This document shows positions 1 through 8,800 of a stretch of DNA of 20,524 nt, piece after piece. The stretch covers positions 1 to 20,524 of the forward strand of contig CAYUIZ010000052.1 of NCBI GenBank assembly GCA_964444885.1. The letters are read 5' to 3'. The position numbers were made by a program, and so were the translations under genes. Source of the DNA: CAYRGQ01 sp964444885 (GTDB lineage: Bacteria > Bacteroidota > Bacteroidia > Sphingobacteriales > Sphingobacteriaceae). How positions within the stretch are numbered: the first letter of the stretch is position 1; every line of letters begins with the position of its first letter. The notes under the pieces were generated by a model. It worked only from the letters and a program-made list of their open reading frames with translations, made no database searches and had not been told where the DNA came from.

Positions 1-22
1 GATCCGCGCGGCGGAGTGCGGC

Positions 23-83
23 ATTGCGTGGCGGGGAAAGGAAACTACGGGTAGCGACGGCGCTCCTACCCTCCCCTCGCAAT
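23..83. repeat. Nested inverted repeat (possible structured RNA or palindromic repeat element)
   Basis: Three nested complementary pairs can be read directly: ATTGCG (23-28) with CGCAAT (78-83), GGGGA (33-37) with TCCCC (72-76), and GGGTAG (49-54) with CTACCC (66-71). The left arm carries an unpaired stretch at 38-48 and the apical loop is 55-65. The segment is richer in G and C than the bases that follow it (84-184). No gene overlaps it that I can support. It could be a palindromic intergenic repeat, a mobile-element remnant, or a structured 3' region beyond the leftward lipoprotein operon. There is no T-run directly after the stem, so it does not look like a simple intrinsic terminator. Confidence 0.4.
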
Positions 84-184
84 CAACCGGACCTAAAAAA
101 TAATCCTATCTTTAACCTATGCTCCACGTAACCTGCGCCATTATAAAACACCAAGAGAAGTACTAAAGCAATCGCCGCTATCGC

Positions 185-781
185 TTACTCAGACCAACTT
201 CCCCGGTTAATGGCGATATCAAATTTCCCATTGGTTATGGTGACGATATCTGATCCCGCGTAAACTGCTATCCCTGCGAAAGTCCCTTTAACATGATTCT
301 CGGTAAGCGAGCTAATCGTGAGGCCTTTGCTCGTTGCATTATCGGCATCGAAAGAAGAGTATTGTTTCAAATTAAGGGGATTAGCCTTTTCCGTTACACC
401 GACATGGATTTCTGTTACAAAGCCTTCATCCTGCCATTGCCAGGCCCACCCAAACGGATAATCACCGACCCCTGCTTCCGGCATGGTTACATAAAGATTG
501 ATCGTATATATGTTATCGCCTATTTCCTTTTCTCCTCGCAACCATAATTTATAGTGTCCGTTTTCATTGGGGCCATATACGTAAGGCTTAATCAGGTCAT
601 CTTTCTGATGGGTGAAGGCAAAATCGACTGTCTTCCCCTCGCTGAACTGCAATGTTGCGGTTATTTCGGCTTCCGAATCGTCGTCCCGGTCGGGGTTGTT
701 ATCTTTTTTGCCACAAGAAATAAGCAAAAATACACTGAGCAGGCCGATGGTCAGTAAATTAAAAATTCGATTATTCATCAT
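185..781 (-). CDS. Lipoprotein of unknown function, fourth of a leftward series
   Basis: This 198-residue protein begins with a hydrophobic signal sequence ending in the lipobox LISC, with the acylated cysteine at residue 23. A charged Lys/Asp/Glu linker follows, so it should be an envelope-anchored lipoprotein. The mature part is predicted to be beta-rich. It ends with the pattern GTF-x(n)-VTITNGKFDI, which recurs in neighbouring lipoproteins and resembles the Bacteroidota DUF6252-type families (inference from pattern only). The start is MM; either Met is possible. The gene overlaps the stop of the upstream lipoprotein gene by 11 bases (8 if the second Met is used), which points to coupled translation in one operon. 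No catalytic motif is visible. Confidence 0.85.
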   Translation of the reverse strand: MMNNRIFNLLTIGLLSVFLLISCGKKDNNPDRDDDSEAEITATLQFSEGKTVDFAFTHQKDDLIKPYVYGPNENGHYKLWLRGEKEIGDNIYTINLYVTMPEAGVGDYPFGWAWQWQDEGFVTEIHVGVTEKANPLNLKQYSSFDADNATSKGLTISSLTENHVKGTFAGIAVYAGSDIVTITNGKFDIAINRGSWSE

Positions 782-1430
782 GATATGTATCGTTAATAGT
801 TATTGATGCAGGAGCGACACCAGACATAGGGATGTTAGTAAACAAAAAGGGGACGTTAAACTTTCCGTTCGTTATTTTCACCCTTTTTATTTCGCCCGAT
901 AGGACCACTCCATTTTCTACAATGGTGGAATTCTGAATCATGGTTGCTTCGAAAGAGCCTGCAATTCCCTTGTTTGAAAACGATGTAATATCAAAGGTCG
1001 CCGCACCGTCCATTTCGGTATCATTATCATTAATATTGTCCGCTCCGACAAAATAAATTTTCATCAGACTAGTTTGTGTACTATCTTGGAAAAACATCCC
1101 GTAGCTTTCAAAATCATTTTGCCCCATGGTGTGTTTCCCTTTTTGGGCAGGCGTAATCATCAGGAAAATCGACATCGGGTTATCCTTACCTGAAAAATAC
1201 ATCACCACGGTGTCCTGGCTGCCGGAACCCCTGGCACCCCATGAGGAACCCGTAAACTGGACTTTTTCACCGGTATCTAAAAATTCGATCGTAGCCGAGG
1301 CTGTGCCTTCACCGGCTGTCGGGTCAGGTTCCGGGTTGTCTGCCGGGTCTTTGCTACATGAGCCGAACAATAATGTGCCTGCAAAAGCAATTAGGCCTAG
1401 CAGCGCGAATAGTCTTTTTGAGTTATTCAT
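771..1430 (-). CDS. Lipoprotein of unknown function, third of a leftward series
   Basis: The 219-residue product has a type II signal sequence with lipobox FGSC and lipidated Cys25, then an acidic, proline-containing linker. The mature domain begins with the motif SATIEFLDTGEKVQF, close to the opening 'AT-x-x-F-x-DG' strand of the other lipoproteins here. It ends with VKITNGKFNVPF, the same closing strand as in its downstream neighbour. A GSFEA motif takes the place of the GTFS/GTFA motif of its relatives. These shared landmarks suggest a common fold and local duplication, although overall identity looks low. It lies 38 bases after the preceding gene of the operon and overlaps the next one. 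Function is unknown; no enzyme motif is visible. Confidence 0.85.
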   Translation of the reverse strand: MNNSKRLFALLGLIAFAGTLLFGSCSKDPADNPEPDPTAGEGTASATIEFLDTGEKVQFTGSSWGARGSGSQDTVVMYFSGKDNPMSIFLMITPAQKGKHTMGQNDFESYGMFFQDSTQTSLMKIYFVGADNINDNDTEMDGAATFDITSFSNKGIAGSFEATMIQNSTIVENGVVLSGEIKRVKITNGKFNVPFLFTNIPMSGVAPASITINDTYHDE

Positions 1431-1468
1431 AGTTGTAATTTTTTAACAAATGTTATGTTTCTGTTTCC

Positions 1469-2092
1469 CTACGGCGCCCTATAAGTGCCCATATCATCCT
1501 CGGGGCTAATGACAAAAGTGCCTGTAGCGTGGTAGGTTTCGTCGCTTTTAGTTCCGCTCGTGTATTTTGCAAAGTCACCTTCGAATTTGAGTGTATACGC
1601 GGCGGCGCCAACGGCAGCGGTAGGTCGCGCATACTTCAGATCTGAAAACGTCAAGGTTCCCGAAACAGAAGTATACAAATCGACGGTTCCCTCAGGTCGT
1701 ATTTCTAAAACGCCACCGTCCGCTAAGTGGTAAGGCCCTAATTCAGTATAGGGTTGGTCGTCATCATCCAGATCGAAATTGCCATAAATACTGCCTGCCT
1801 CCTCGAGTTTTCCGAACACCATGGTAATGCTGTGTTCTGTTTCTCCAGAGACCGTGCGGTTTCTATATATCGAACGCGCTTCGTCGTTTGGTACCGCGCC
1901 CTTATATTCAATTGCATTAGCAGCGTCGGCCTTATTCACCAAGTTCACATCAAAGGTGTGGTCTGCACCGGCAGTGTTCTCACTCTCTTCTTTGTCGTCT
2001 GGCCCTTTGTCGCTTTTGCCGCAACCTGTGAAGGCAGCACCGATAAGCAATACAAATAGTATTTTTTTAGATAGTGCTTGTATGTTTTTCAT
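1469..2092 (-). CDS. Lipoprotein of unknown function, second of a leftward series
   Basis: The 207-residue lipoprotein has lipobox FTGC with Cys24 followed by a Lys/Asp/Glu linker. Its signal peptide is nearly the same as that of the gene just upstream: both follow MKxIQxLSKxILxxLLIG, then AFTxC and KGP. The first 71 bases of the two genes are about three quarters identical without gaps, yet the mature parts differ. Near the C-terminus VSGTLTF, LKFEGDF and TGTFVI echo the closing strands of the neighbouring lipoproteins, here in a rearranged or longer form. The gene sits 42 bases downstream of its relative and 38 bases upstream of the next gene. It is probably surface or periplasmic; no function can be assigned. 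Confidence 0.85.
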   Translation of the reverse strand: MKNIQALSKKILFVLLIGAAFTGCGKSDKGPDDKEESENTAGADHTFDVNLVNKADAANAIEYKGAVPNDEARSIYRNRTVSGETEHSITMVFGKLEEAGSIYGNFDLDDDDQPYTELGPYHLADGGVLEIRPEGTVDLYTSVSGTLTFSDLKYARPTAAVGAAAYTLKFEGDFAKYTSGTKSDETYHATGTFVISPEDDMGTYRAP

Positions 2093-2134
2093 TTCAAAAT
2101 GTATTTAATTGTATATTCATCGCCCGTTCACGTT

Positions 2135-2641
2135 TCAATCAAGTAAGGGCTTCAACTTCTGTGTAAATCTTCCCTCCATATCGGCTCGTTTGCCACCTGG
2201 GGTATACATGACGACCGAGAAGGTTCCCTTTACTTGATCATCGCTAATAGCCGTAATGGTGACTTTTCCCTCTCCTTTCATTTCGTTATCTTGAAGAGAA
2301 GGGGAACGGTATGTTTCGCCGGCTACATTTCTGGCAGAGACACCAACAAGGGTAAATTGGTCACCCACGGTTGGCTCGCCAAAAGAAGGTATCTGAATGA
2401 TGATAATGACATCTTTTTCCGTTAGGGAGGTGCTAAATGAGCCAATCGGGCTGATGCCACCGGTCACTTGCATCGGGTCGTTTAGTTCGATAACACGGCC
2501 GTCTTCCAGCTCAATTTTAACATAGCTGTCGCTAGCACCGTCATCTTCCGGCCCTTTGTCATCTTTGCTACAGCTGGTAAAGGCTACGCCGATAAGCAGT
2601 GCAAGCAAGATGGTTTTAGATAGTGATTGTATCTTTTTCAT
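2135..2641 (-). CDS. Lipoprotein of unknown function, first of a leftward series
   Basis: The 168-residue product has a type II signal sequence with lipobox FTSC and Cys24, then the acidic linker SKDDKGPEDDG. The mature part starts with VKIELEDGRVIEL. It ends with VTITAISDDQVKGTFSVV and then MEGRF, the 'GTFS ... G-x-F' closing pair also seen in the lipoproteins at 185-781 and 3484-4044. That makes it the most compact example of the local family. It is 41 bases after the outer-membrane protein gene, consistent with one transcript from the promoter near 3280. It has no catalytic signature; a structural or ligand-binding role at the cell envelope is inference. Confidence 0.85.
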   Translation of the reverse strand: MKKIQSLSKTILLALLIGVAFTSCSKDDKGPEDDGASDSYVKIELEDGRVIELNDPMQVTGGISPIGSFSTSLTEKDVIIIIQIPSFGEPTVGDQFTLVGVSARNVAGETYRSPSLQDNEMKGEGKVTITAISDDQVKGTFSVVMYTPGGKRADMEGRFTQKLKPLLD

Positions 2642-2682
2642 TTTTAGAAGTTTTTGTGTCCCCTAGTGCGAATCCGATCGGA

Positions 2683-3219
2683 TCAAAGCGAAAAATTATA
2701 CGCTACCCGGAGTCCGGCAAAGCCCGCGCTCGATCCACTTTGTGAAAAACCCTGGTAGCGGGCGGAAAGGTCGATATTGCCAATGAGATACCCGATCCCT
2801 GCGGCATAGCCCAAGGAGGTGGTCGATGCAGTACCTCCGAAGTCGAAACCTGAACCCGAAATGTTCACTTTGGCACGATTTGAGGAGAGGCCGATTTGCG
2901 GCTCAACGTATAGACTGCCGAAGTGGTGGCGGTACAAAGCCAAAATCGGGATGACCCCCAAAGAGACGCTGTTGCCGTCGCCAAGATCTTCTTTTGAACC
3001 GAAATGGATATACCCTAAGGTAAGCCCCACCTGGCCCGCATCACTGATACCGTACAACCCTTTTACCGTGGCACCGAAACCCATCCCATAGCCCTCACCG
3101 AAATCTCCAAGAGGGAATGCACCGTCTACACCACCATTGATATGGATAGCTCCTTTTTGCGCATACGTTGCGATTGAAAACGCCGCTATTAATAAACACG
3201 ACAGTACTGTTTTTTTCAT
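2683..3219 (-). CDS. Small outer-membrane beta-barrel protein
   Basis: From the start chosen here the protein has 178 residues: a Sec signal peptide (MKK..., cleavage after TYA at residue 20) and a glycine-rich mature part of alternating polar and hydrophobic strands. It ends in VAYNFSL, as in the 8-stranded outer-membrane beta-barrel families common in Bacteroidota. The frame extends upstream to an ATG at 3285. I reject that start because it would place 22 extra residues before a clean signal peptide and would lie inside the predicted -7 box (3279-3286). A GAGG at 3226-3229, six bases before the ATG at 3219, supports the shorter start. It is the first gene of the leftward operon, followed by four lipoproteins. 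Its function (porin, structural or immune-related) cannot be told. Confidence 0.85.
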   Translation of the reverse strand: MKKTVLSCLLIAAFSIATYAQKGAIHINGGVDGAFPLGDFGEGYGMGFGATVKGLYGISDAGQVGLTLGYIHFGSKEDLGDGNSVSLGVIPILALYRHHFGSLYVEPQIGLSSNRAKVNISGSGFDFGGTASTTSLGYAAGIGYLIGNIDLSARYQGFSQSGSSAGFAGLRVAYNFSL

Positions 3220-3225
3220 AGTTAA

Positions 3226-3229
3226 CCTC
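3226..3229 (-). promoter_or_regulatory. Ribosome binding site that decides the barrel gene start
   Basis: On the minus strand GAGG stands six bases before the ATG at 3219. It favours this Met over ATG 3231, which has no such site, and over ATG 3285, which overlaps the promoter. Confidence 0.55.
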
Positions 3230-3278
3230 ATAGCTGTTTTTTTTTTGAAAATAATTGTGTCCGTTAGAAATATTTCGA

Positions 3279-3286
3279 CAAACATA
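3279..3286 (-). promoter_or_regulatory. -7 box of the leftward operon (TATGTTTG)
   Basis: The minus strand reads TATGTTTG, an exact match to the Bacteroidota primary-sigma -7 consensus TAnnTTTG. Transcription would start near 3272, giving a leader of about 50 bases before the ATG at 3219. No TTTG stands at the expected -33 distance, which fits a promoter that needs an activator. A 16-base motif lies exactly 28 bases upstream (see 3315-3351). Confidence 0.6.
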
Positions 3287-3314
3287 ACGATGGCAATAAC
3301 CGGTCGGACCCCCT

Positions 3315-3351
3315 AATGAGTATTCGGTAGGTATGGGTTAGAATTTGGTGA
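3315..3351 (-). promoter_or_regulatory. Tandem operator-like motifs for the leftward promoter, 21-base period
   Basis: Read on the minus strand, the promoter-proximal copy (3330 down to 3315) is CTACCGAATACTCATT. A degenerate distal copy begins 21 bases further up (3351 down to 3336) and reads TCACCAAATTCTAACC. It matches the copy at 3364-3379 in 10 of 16 positions overall and in 9 of the 10 core positions. The proximal copy is 15 of 16 identical, in inverted orientation, to the copy at 3364-3379 serving the other promoter. Tandem direct repeats two helical turns apart just upstream of the -35 region are typical of LytTR-family regulators (established for the family). The base content here does not match the classic LytTR consensus closely. 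Confidence 0.5.
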
Positions 3352-3363
3352 AATGCCCGTTGA

Positions 3364-3400
3364 CTACCGAATTCTCATTCAACGTGACCGGATACTCATT
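3364..3400 (+). promoter_or_regulatory. Tandem operator-like motifs for the rightward promoter, 21-base period
   Basis: The distal copy at 3364-3379 reads CTACCGAATTCTCATT. The proximal copy at 3385-3400 reads TGACCGGATACTCATT. They share the core ACCGRATWCTCATT, start 21 bases apart and have the same orientation. The proximal copy ends 28 bases before the -7 box at 3429, the same distance as on the opposite strand. This suggests one activator controls both divergent transcripts. The regulators encoded at 16482-17237 and 19318-20079 are natural candidates (inference). Confidence 0.5.
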
Positions 3401-3428
3401 GGCAGTTTTTTATATAGGGCAACAGCTA

Positions 3429-3436
3429 TACTTTCG
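3429..3436 (+). promoter_or_regulatory. -7 box of the rightward lipoprotein transcript (TACTTTCG)
   Basis: TACTTTCG matches the Bacteroidota -7 consensus TAnnTTTG in five of six defined positions. Upstream, CAGTTTTTT (3404-3411) could serve as a poor -33 element. Transcription would start near 3443, leaving an A-rich leader of about 40 bases before the ATG at 3484. Downstream genes are closely spaced and I see no terminator after 4044, so this promoter might also feed the large rightward genes. Confidence 0.45.
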
Positions 3437-3483
3437 TCTCCAGATCGAAAGGGGTCTACCTACTTTATAAAAATAAAAACACG

Positions 3484-4044
3484 ATGAAAGCACAATCCAG
3501 CATGAAACAAGCAGCGTTGCTGTTCATAAGCTTCGCCTTATTTCTGTTTACTTCATGTAGTAAGGATAAGGAGGAAGAACCACAACCGGATAGTAAAAAA
3601 GGGGTCACGGCAACGTTTACCTTCGAAGATGGTAGTACCGCTCAATATTCCGGAGCGGTTAAAGTAGCGGTATGGGCACAGGAAGATGACTACAACATAC
3701 TTTCTATAATGGCCGTAGATGAAAACTATAAAAATGCGGTGTTGACCTTTGGGATAAGTTATGCCGATGGGAAAGGAAGCTATTCATTGGATCCCAATGA
3801 GCTTATGGCTACCCCCGCAAAGCTGCTCTGGCCAGGCATGGCATTCGATAACTGGATGGGATTTGTGACCGGTGATGCCAATGGAGACGGGATAAGCGAT
3901 GGCACCGGTACGTTTGAAATAACCACCTTGAACGATACAGAAACGCAGGGCACTTTTTCGATGGTGCTGGGGAGTGATTTGGGCGAAAAAATAACCGTAG
4001 AAGGAGCGTTTAATTGCCCGGTGATGAGACAAGCTAACGATTAA
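3484..4044 (+). CDS. Lipoprotein of unknown function, divergent relative of the leftward series
   Basis: This 186-residue protein has a signal sequence ending in lipobox FTSC (Cys25) and the linker SKDKEEEPQPD, so it is an envelope lipoprotein. Met7 is an alternative start that would give a more compact signal peptide. The mature region opens with VTATFTFEDGSTAQYSG and closes with FEITTLNDTETQGTFSMVL then VEGAF. This is the same opening and closing layout as in the lipoproteins on the other strand. A DANGDGISDGTG stretch near residues 135-146 resembles a calcium-binding Dx(D/N)xDG loop, which may be chance. It is transcribed away from the other lipoprotein genes across a shared control region with matching operator-like motifs, suggesting co-expression. 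Confidence 0.85.
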   Translation: MKAQSSMKQAALLFISFALFLFTSCSKDKEEEPQPDSKKGVTATFTFEDGSTAQYSGAVKVAVWAQEDDYNILSIMAVDENYKNAVLTFGISYADGKGSYSLDPNELMATPAKLLWPGMAFDNWMGFVTGDANGDGISDGTGTFEITTLNDTETQGTFSMVLGSDLGEKITVEGAFNCPVMRQAND

Positions 4045-4157
4045 AAAAACCGACTCCATTCGCGCCATGAAGGCATGGAAAGCGTATGTCTGTGAACCTC
4101 TGCTGTAGGCGGAATGCCGTGCAACGAAAAACCCGCATGATAAACTAAGCGGTCAAT

Positions 4158-5876
4158 ATGAAAAGAAAATTAGTCAACTGGATCATCCTTGCCTTGCTGT
4201 TTGCGCCATCTGTGCAAGCGCAGGACATCGGCCGTCTAAAAGACCAAAAGCCTTTCACGTTTAAAGGCACCCTCGGTGGCGGAGCTAATTTCTTCACCTC
4301 TAACGAGGAGTATGCTACCCGTGATCCTTTCGCATGGAATTTATACGGCAATTTCACACCTTCTTTTTATGGGATTTCCATGCCGTTTTCGTTTCTCGTA
4401 ACACAGTACACCAACAGTTATACACAGCCTTTTTCGCAGTTCGGTATCAGTCCATCTTACAAATGGGCAACGCTGCACTTAGGTTACCGGAATATATCGT
4501 TTTCACCGTTATTATTCGATGGCCAAAGTTTTCTGGGCGGCGGTATCGAACTCGCCCCCAAAGGGTTTTACTTTGGTGCTTTTTACGGCAAGCTAAACAA
4601 GGCGATCAGCGCAGATACAACCTACCAGCGGCGGTTGCAGCCCCAATATGCGCGTAATGCCTACGGCGTGAAAATCGGCGCCGGGGATGCGTATCAAAAC
4701 GTGAGTTTGCAATACCTCCATGCAAAAGACGACATTGGGTCTATACAACGGATAGATGACAGCCTCACCACCATTCTACCACAGGGAAACAGCATGCTCG
4801 GCACGTCGTGGAAGCTTAATTTTTTCAAAAGGCGATTGTCCTTGTCGGGCGATGCCGCAGTAAGCGTGCTTAGCCGCGACTTATCATACGAAACGATCGA
4901 TAGTCTAGGCGATACCAAACTGCCGGTGATCGTCAAAAAACTGGCACCGGTCAATTACAGCTCGGTACTCAGCTGGTCCGGCCAGGCCCAACTGGGATTG
5001 ATGTTGAAGAACCTGAACGCAATGGTGGGGTACCGGCGTGTGCAGCCCGATTTTAAATCATTGGGTGTGCCCTATGCATTGGATGATGTAGAAATGGTCA
5101 GCGGAAACGTTAACACCAGTTTTAATCAGGGTAAAATAAACCTCAATGCGGCCGTAAACAACCAGCGCAACAACCTGGAAAATATGCTTAGCTCCACCCT
5201 GGTAACCCGTACTGGAAACCTCTCGCTCAATACCTTTGTCAATCAGCATATCAATGTGAATATGAACCTGACAGGCGTGCGGATCCTGCAGCAGGACGGC
5301 CTGCTGGCATTGAGTGACTCGGTACGCATGGACCAGATGATGTTTACAGCCGTGCTTGCCCCGTCATTGAATTTTTCGGACGCCAGTCGGCAGCACACCG
5401 TCAGCGGTAGCTTTACGTATACGAGCTTAAATGACCATAACCCGGTAACAAAGGCACAAACCAACGGGAATAATTTCTCTTCGTCGGTCAACTACGGGCT
5501 GTATTTCCTGCAGCGATATATGGGCGTCAATTCCACGGTGCTTTACAGCGTATATGGGCAGCAGGACCACCGCTACCAGTCGCTCGGGTTGGATGTGGGG
5601 GCCAACGCACAGCTACTCAAAGACCGCAGCCTGAGCCTGCAGGGCAGCGTGGGTTATTTTCTGAATAAAGCGACAGATTCCCGGGCGGGCAATAACATCA
5701 CCTTTTCGTTCAATGGGAATTATGCGGTATTGAATGGCCATTCGCTCGGCATTTTTGCCAGTTACATGATCACGCCACCTGTAAACCTGAATCCGTTGAA
5801 TGACATTAACCACGTACCCTATGCGGTCAATAGCAAGCTGTTTTCCGGGGGCATTACGTACGCTTATAACTTTTAA
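4158..5876 (+). CDS. Outer-membrane beta-barrel protein (572 residues)
   Basis: A Sec signal peptide (cleavage after VQA, residue 21) leads into a long series of amphipathic strands with many aromatic girdle residues and short Gly/Asn/Asp turns. It ends in GGITYAYNF. A terminal phenylalanine after an aromatic strand is the classical signal for insertion by the BAM complex. The length would suit a barrel of 20 or more strands. No TonB box or plug domain is visible, so it is not a TonB-dependent receptor. It does not show the short PorP/SprF layout. It lies 9 bases before the giant secreted protein gene, so it may be that protein's outer-membrane partner or anchor (inference). The preceding gap (4045-4157) shows no convincing promoter or terminator. 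Confidence 0.8.
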   Translation: MKRKLVNWIILALLFAPSVQAQDIGRLKDQKPFTFKGTLGGGANFFTSNEEYATRDPFAWNLYGNFTPSFYGISMPFSFLVTQYTNSYTQPFSQFGISPSYKWATLHLGYRNISFSPLLFDGQSFLGGGIELAPKGFYFGAFYGKLNKAISADTTYQRRLQPQYARNAYGVKIGAGDAYQNVSLQYLHAKDDIGSIQRIDDSLTTILPQGNSMLGTSWKLNFFKRRLSLSGDAAVSVLSRDLSYETIDSLGDTKLPVIVKKLAPVNYSSVLSWSGQAQLGLMLKNLNAMVGYRRVQPDFKSLGVPYALDDVEMVSGNVNTSFNQGKINLNAAVNNQRNNLENMLSSTLVTRTGNLSLNTFVNQHINVNMNLTGVRILQQDGLLALSDSVRMDQMMFTAVLAPSLNFSDASRQHTVSGSFTYTSLNDHNPVTKAQTNGNNFSSSVNYGLYFLQRYMGVNSTVLYSVYGQQDHRYQSLGLDVGANAQLLKDRSLSLQGSVGYFLNKATDSRAGNNITFSFNGNYAVLNGHSLGIFASYMITPPVNLNPLNDINHVPYAVNSKLFSGGITYAYNF

Positions 5877-5885
5877 AATCGCCTG

Positions 5886-8800
5886 ATGATGAACTGTATA
5901 GCAAAATTGTTCCGACTAGTCATTGCGCTGGCTCTCATGCAGGGTTTGATGCCCGGTGCCGCGCATGCACAATACCCGATCCGTGTAAATGTAAACGTTC
6001 AGCAGCCAGTACCTCCGTATCTGCCGCAGATTAAAGCGAATATCATGGGTAACCGTACCGGCCAATTGAATCAGGACATCAGCAATCACCTAGCGGTTAC
6101 CTTAACCAATTCGGGTAGTACGCAAACCCGTGTTAAGTTGTCGGCAACCATCCAGCGGTTGTCTCCGGCGCCCATGAGTATTTCGCTAAGGCCGGATTAC
6201 CAGCCGGCCAACCCGATCGGGATGAATCCCCAGCAGATGGTCAGGCTCAACCAATCCATGCTGAATGAGGCGTTTGGGGGATTCACACAAGACGACTTGG
6301 CTTTCCAGAATGCCGACATGGGGGATTTGCGGCAGGGTGCTGTGAACTATAAACTGCCGGAAGGAACGTACCGCATCTGCATAACGGCGTACGACTTCGA
6401 AAAGCCGGGGCAGTCGGCCCCGCTTTCGGCACCCGGCACGGGCTGCGCTACCTTCATTATTTGCTATCGCGCTGCAGCACCGCAACTGGTGATGCCGGTA
6501 TCGACCATGATGCAATCCAATAGCGGCTTTCAGGATTTCACCCCCCATACGCCCCAGGTCCAGTTTACTTGGACACCACCAGCCACCACGTGTGGTACCC
6601 CGCTGGGTGCGCTAACCTATGATCTGGAAATCCGTAAGGCGTTTCCGGGGCAGACGGTAAAAGATGTCTCCATGAACCCGCCGGTTTTCCACCAGCGGAA
6701 CATACCGACGACCACTTTTCTACTAGATACGCTGCGGTTCCCGCACGTGCTACGTGCTGGAGAACGGTATACCGTGCGCGTCAAAGCCAATTTCCAGGCT
6801 CGGCCGGGCAGTCCATTGGAAATAGCCAACGAAGGGTACAGCCAAATCGGCGCCTTCGTCTACACACCGCCGGCGGAGCAGGCAACGGGTCAGCTCGCTG
6901 AAACACCCCCTCGGCTCCAGATGGAAATGGACGCCCCGCAATATGCAACGAATCAGATCAGCGGGCGCCTTTTGTGGGCATTCAAACAATCGGAAGAAAC
7001 CTTTGCCGGAACACCCCCTTCCAGTCCATCGGCGGCTTCAAATCCGGCTACGCAGTCAGGGTCGGCATTACATGCAGGTGTGACCACGCCGGATATCAGC
7101 ATGACGCCCGTCGGTATGTATGTGGGCAGCAATGCTATCCAGGCACAACATGCGGTGGCAATGGGGCAGGCAGACCCAACCTTGAGCTCGGCATCCACCA
7201 ACAATACCCTTGCCACTTACTTCTCGAGTGCCGCCAGCGCGATACCCCCCCAACTGAATAAATCGGCAAATGAGATCATCAGTAGCAATGCCGCACAGTC
7301 GGTGCGCTACGAATACCGGCATTCCGGAACGGATACCGCCCAACAGCGATACCCATTGCCCAACATAACGGTCGTTTTGAAGGGAAAAAAGAAAACGGCT
7401 ACCACGCCGCAACCCAAGGCAACATTTGTCGCTGCAGGGCCCAATGTAAAACCCTATACGGTGGCTGATGATGTGAAATATGGAGGCCTGCGTACGGTGA
7501 CGGACTGGCCTGGGATGATACAGAATAACGAAGGGGATGCACCATCAAACGACATGGGTGGGGAGCATTCCTCTTTAACGAACATCTCGGATATCGGTTT
7601 AAAAGTATTGGCCTCGGGAACAACGGATGCCGAAGGGAATTATACGCTGAATTTTATCCACCCTAAATTTTCTGGCCTTGAACAATACGAAGAATTGGTC
7701 TTAACCGTCAATGCACCGGGTTTTTACGATTTTGAGTATCGCATACCAACCGGCGAAATCGATTCGCTGAGCGATATCCACCTCGGGGACAGGGTGCTGC
7801 TTGCCAATACGTATCGTTTTTCGGCAACGGTGAATGCTCCCACTATTCTCGGAAACGAAGCCCAATTGGGGAACATGCAGGTTAGGCTGTACCGTGAGAG
7901 CCAGGAAATAACCCAATCGCCTTACCTGGCGCAAGAGGGGAATGTGCCAGCCGAGGCCCGGGAAACTAAAACCATTAACAGAAAAAGATATGTATTAGTC
8001 GCCATCGACAGTGTAGGCGAGCACCGGCAGAAGACCCAGCTATTCGATTTTGGTAAGCTGTTCTATGAGGGAAGCCTCCTGGCAGTGGTTCAATCCGCGG
8101 CCGACAACTTGGGCGAATTGAAGACGGATATCCGGGTGACGCCGCAACAGGCATCCGTCGCAAGCGTCATGCAGGTGTATGCAGGCTATGATGCCACCCC
8201 CAGCGATCCGGCAGTGAAAGGACGCGTGGTTTTATACGCAGGCGACAATACGGTATCTATACCGCATGCTGTGGTGAAAGTAACGTACAACCCCGACGAT
8301 GTGTTATCCGGCGGACCTCCGCCGTTATCTGAAGCAGAAATAGCAGCCCAGATCCTTAACAGTCGCCCGGAAGCGCTGGATTTGCCGGCGGGCGTCATCC
8401 TCGATCCCGTCCTGGACCCGTTGGAATTCAGCACGACTTCCGCCATTGGAAACGTGGCCATGCCGATGGAAGTGAGCGCGTCGATGGGTGTTTCTTCGCC
8501 GAATGCCGGCATGGAGGGGCAGTTCAACGTCCAGCCGGTAGCTTCGGCTTGGGCGCCCACGGGTATAGACCCTGATTTATTAGACGCTGCTACCATGGGC
8601 AACGACTCAGGTCCTTATACCACCCGGTCGGATGAATCGGGCAATTTCTACATCGGCAATCTGCCCATCCTGAAACCCGATGCCGAATTTACGATCGAAT
8701 TGGTTTCCGTTCCCTTTACGTATCGCGGCCTGGCCGTTCAACCCGAAAACAAAAAGATAAACCGGGCTATTGTTGCCGGCATCACGGCCGAAGCGGCCTT

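Noticed and set aside
130..190. Weak hairpin over the end of the last leftward lipoprotein gene as a terminator
   Set aside because: The stem is about seven pairs with a G-T wobble and no T-run follows it.
3219..3285. Longer start of the small barrel gene at 3285
   Set aside because: It adds 22 residues before a normal signal peptide, overlaps the exact TATGTTTG -7 box, and lacks the GAGG site present before 3219.
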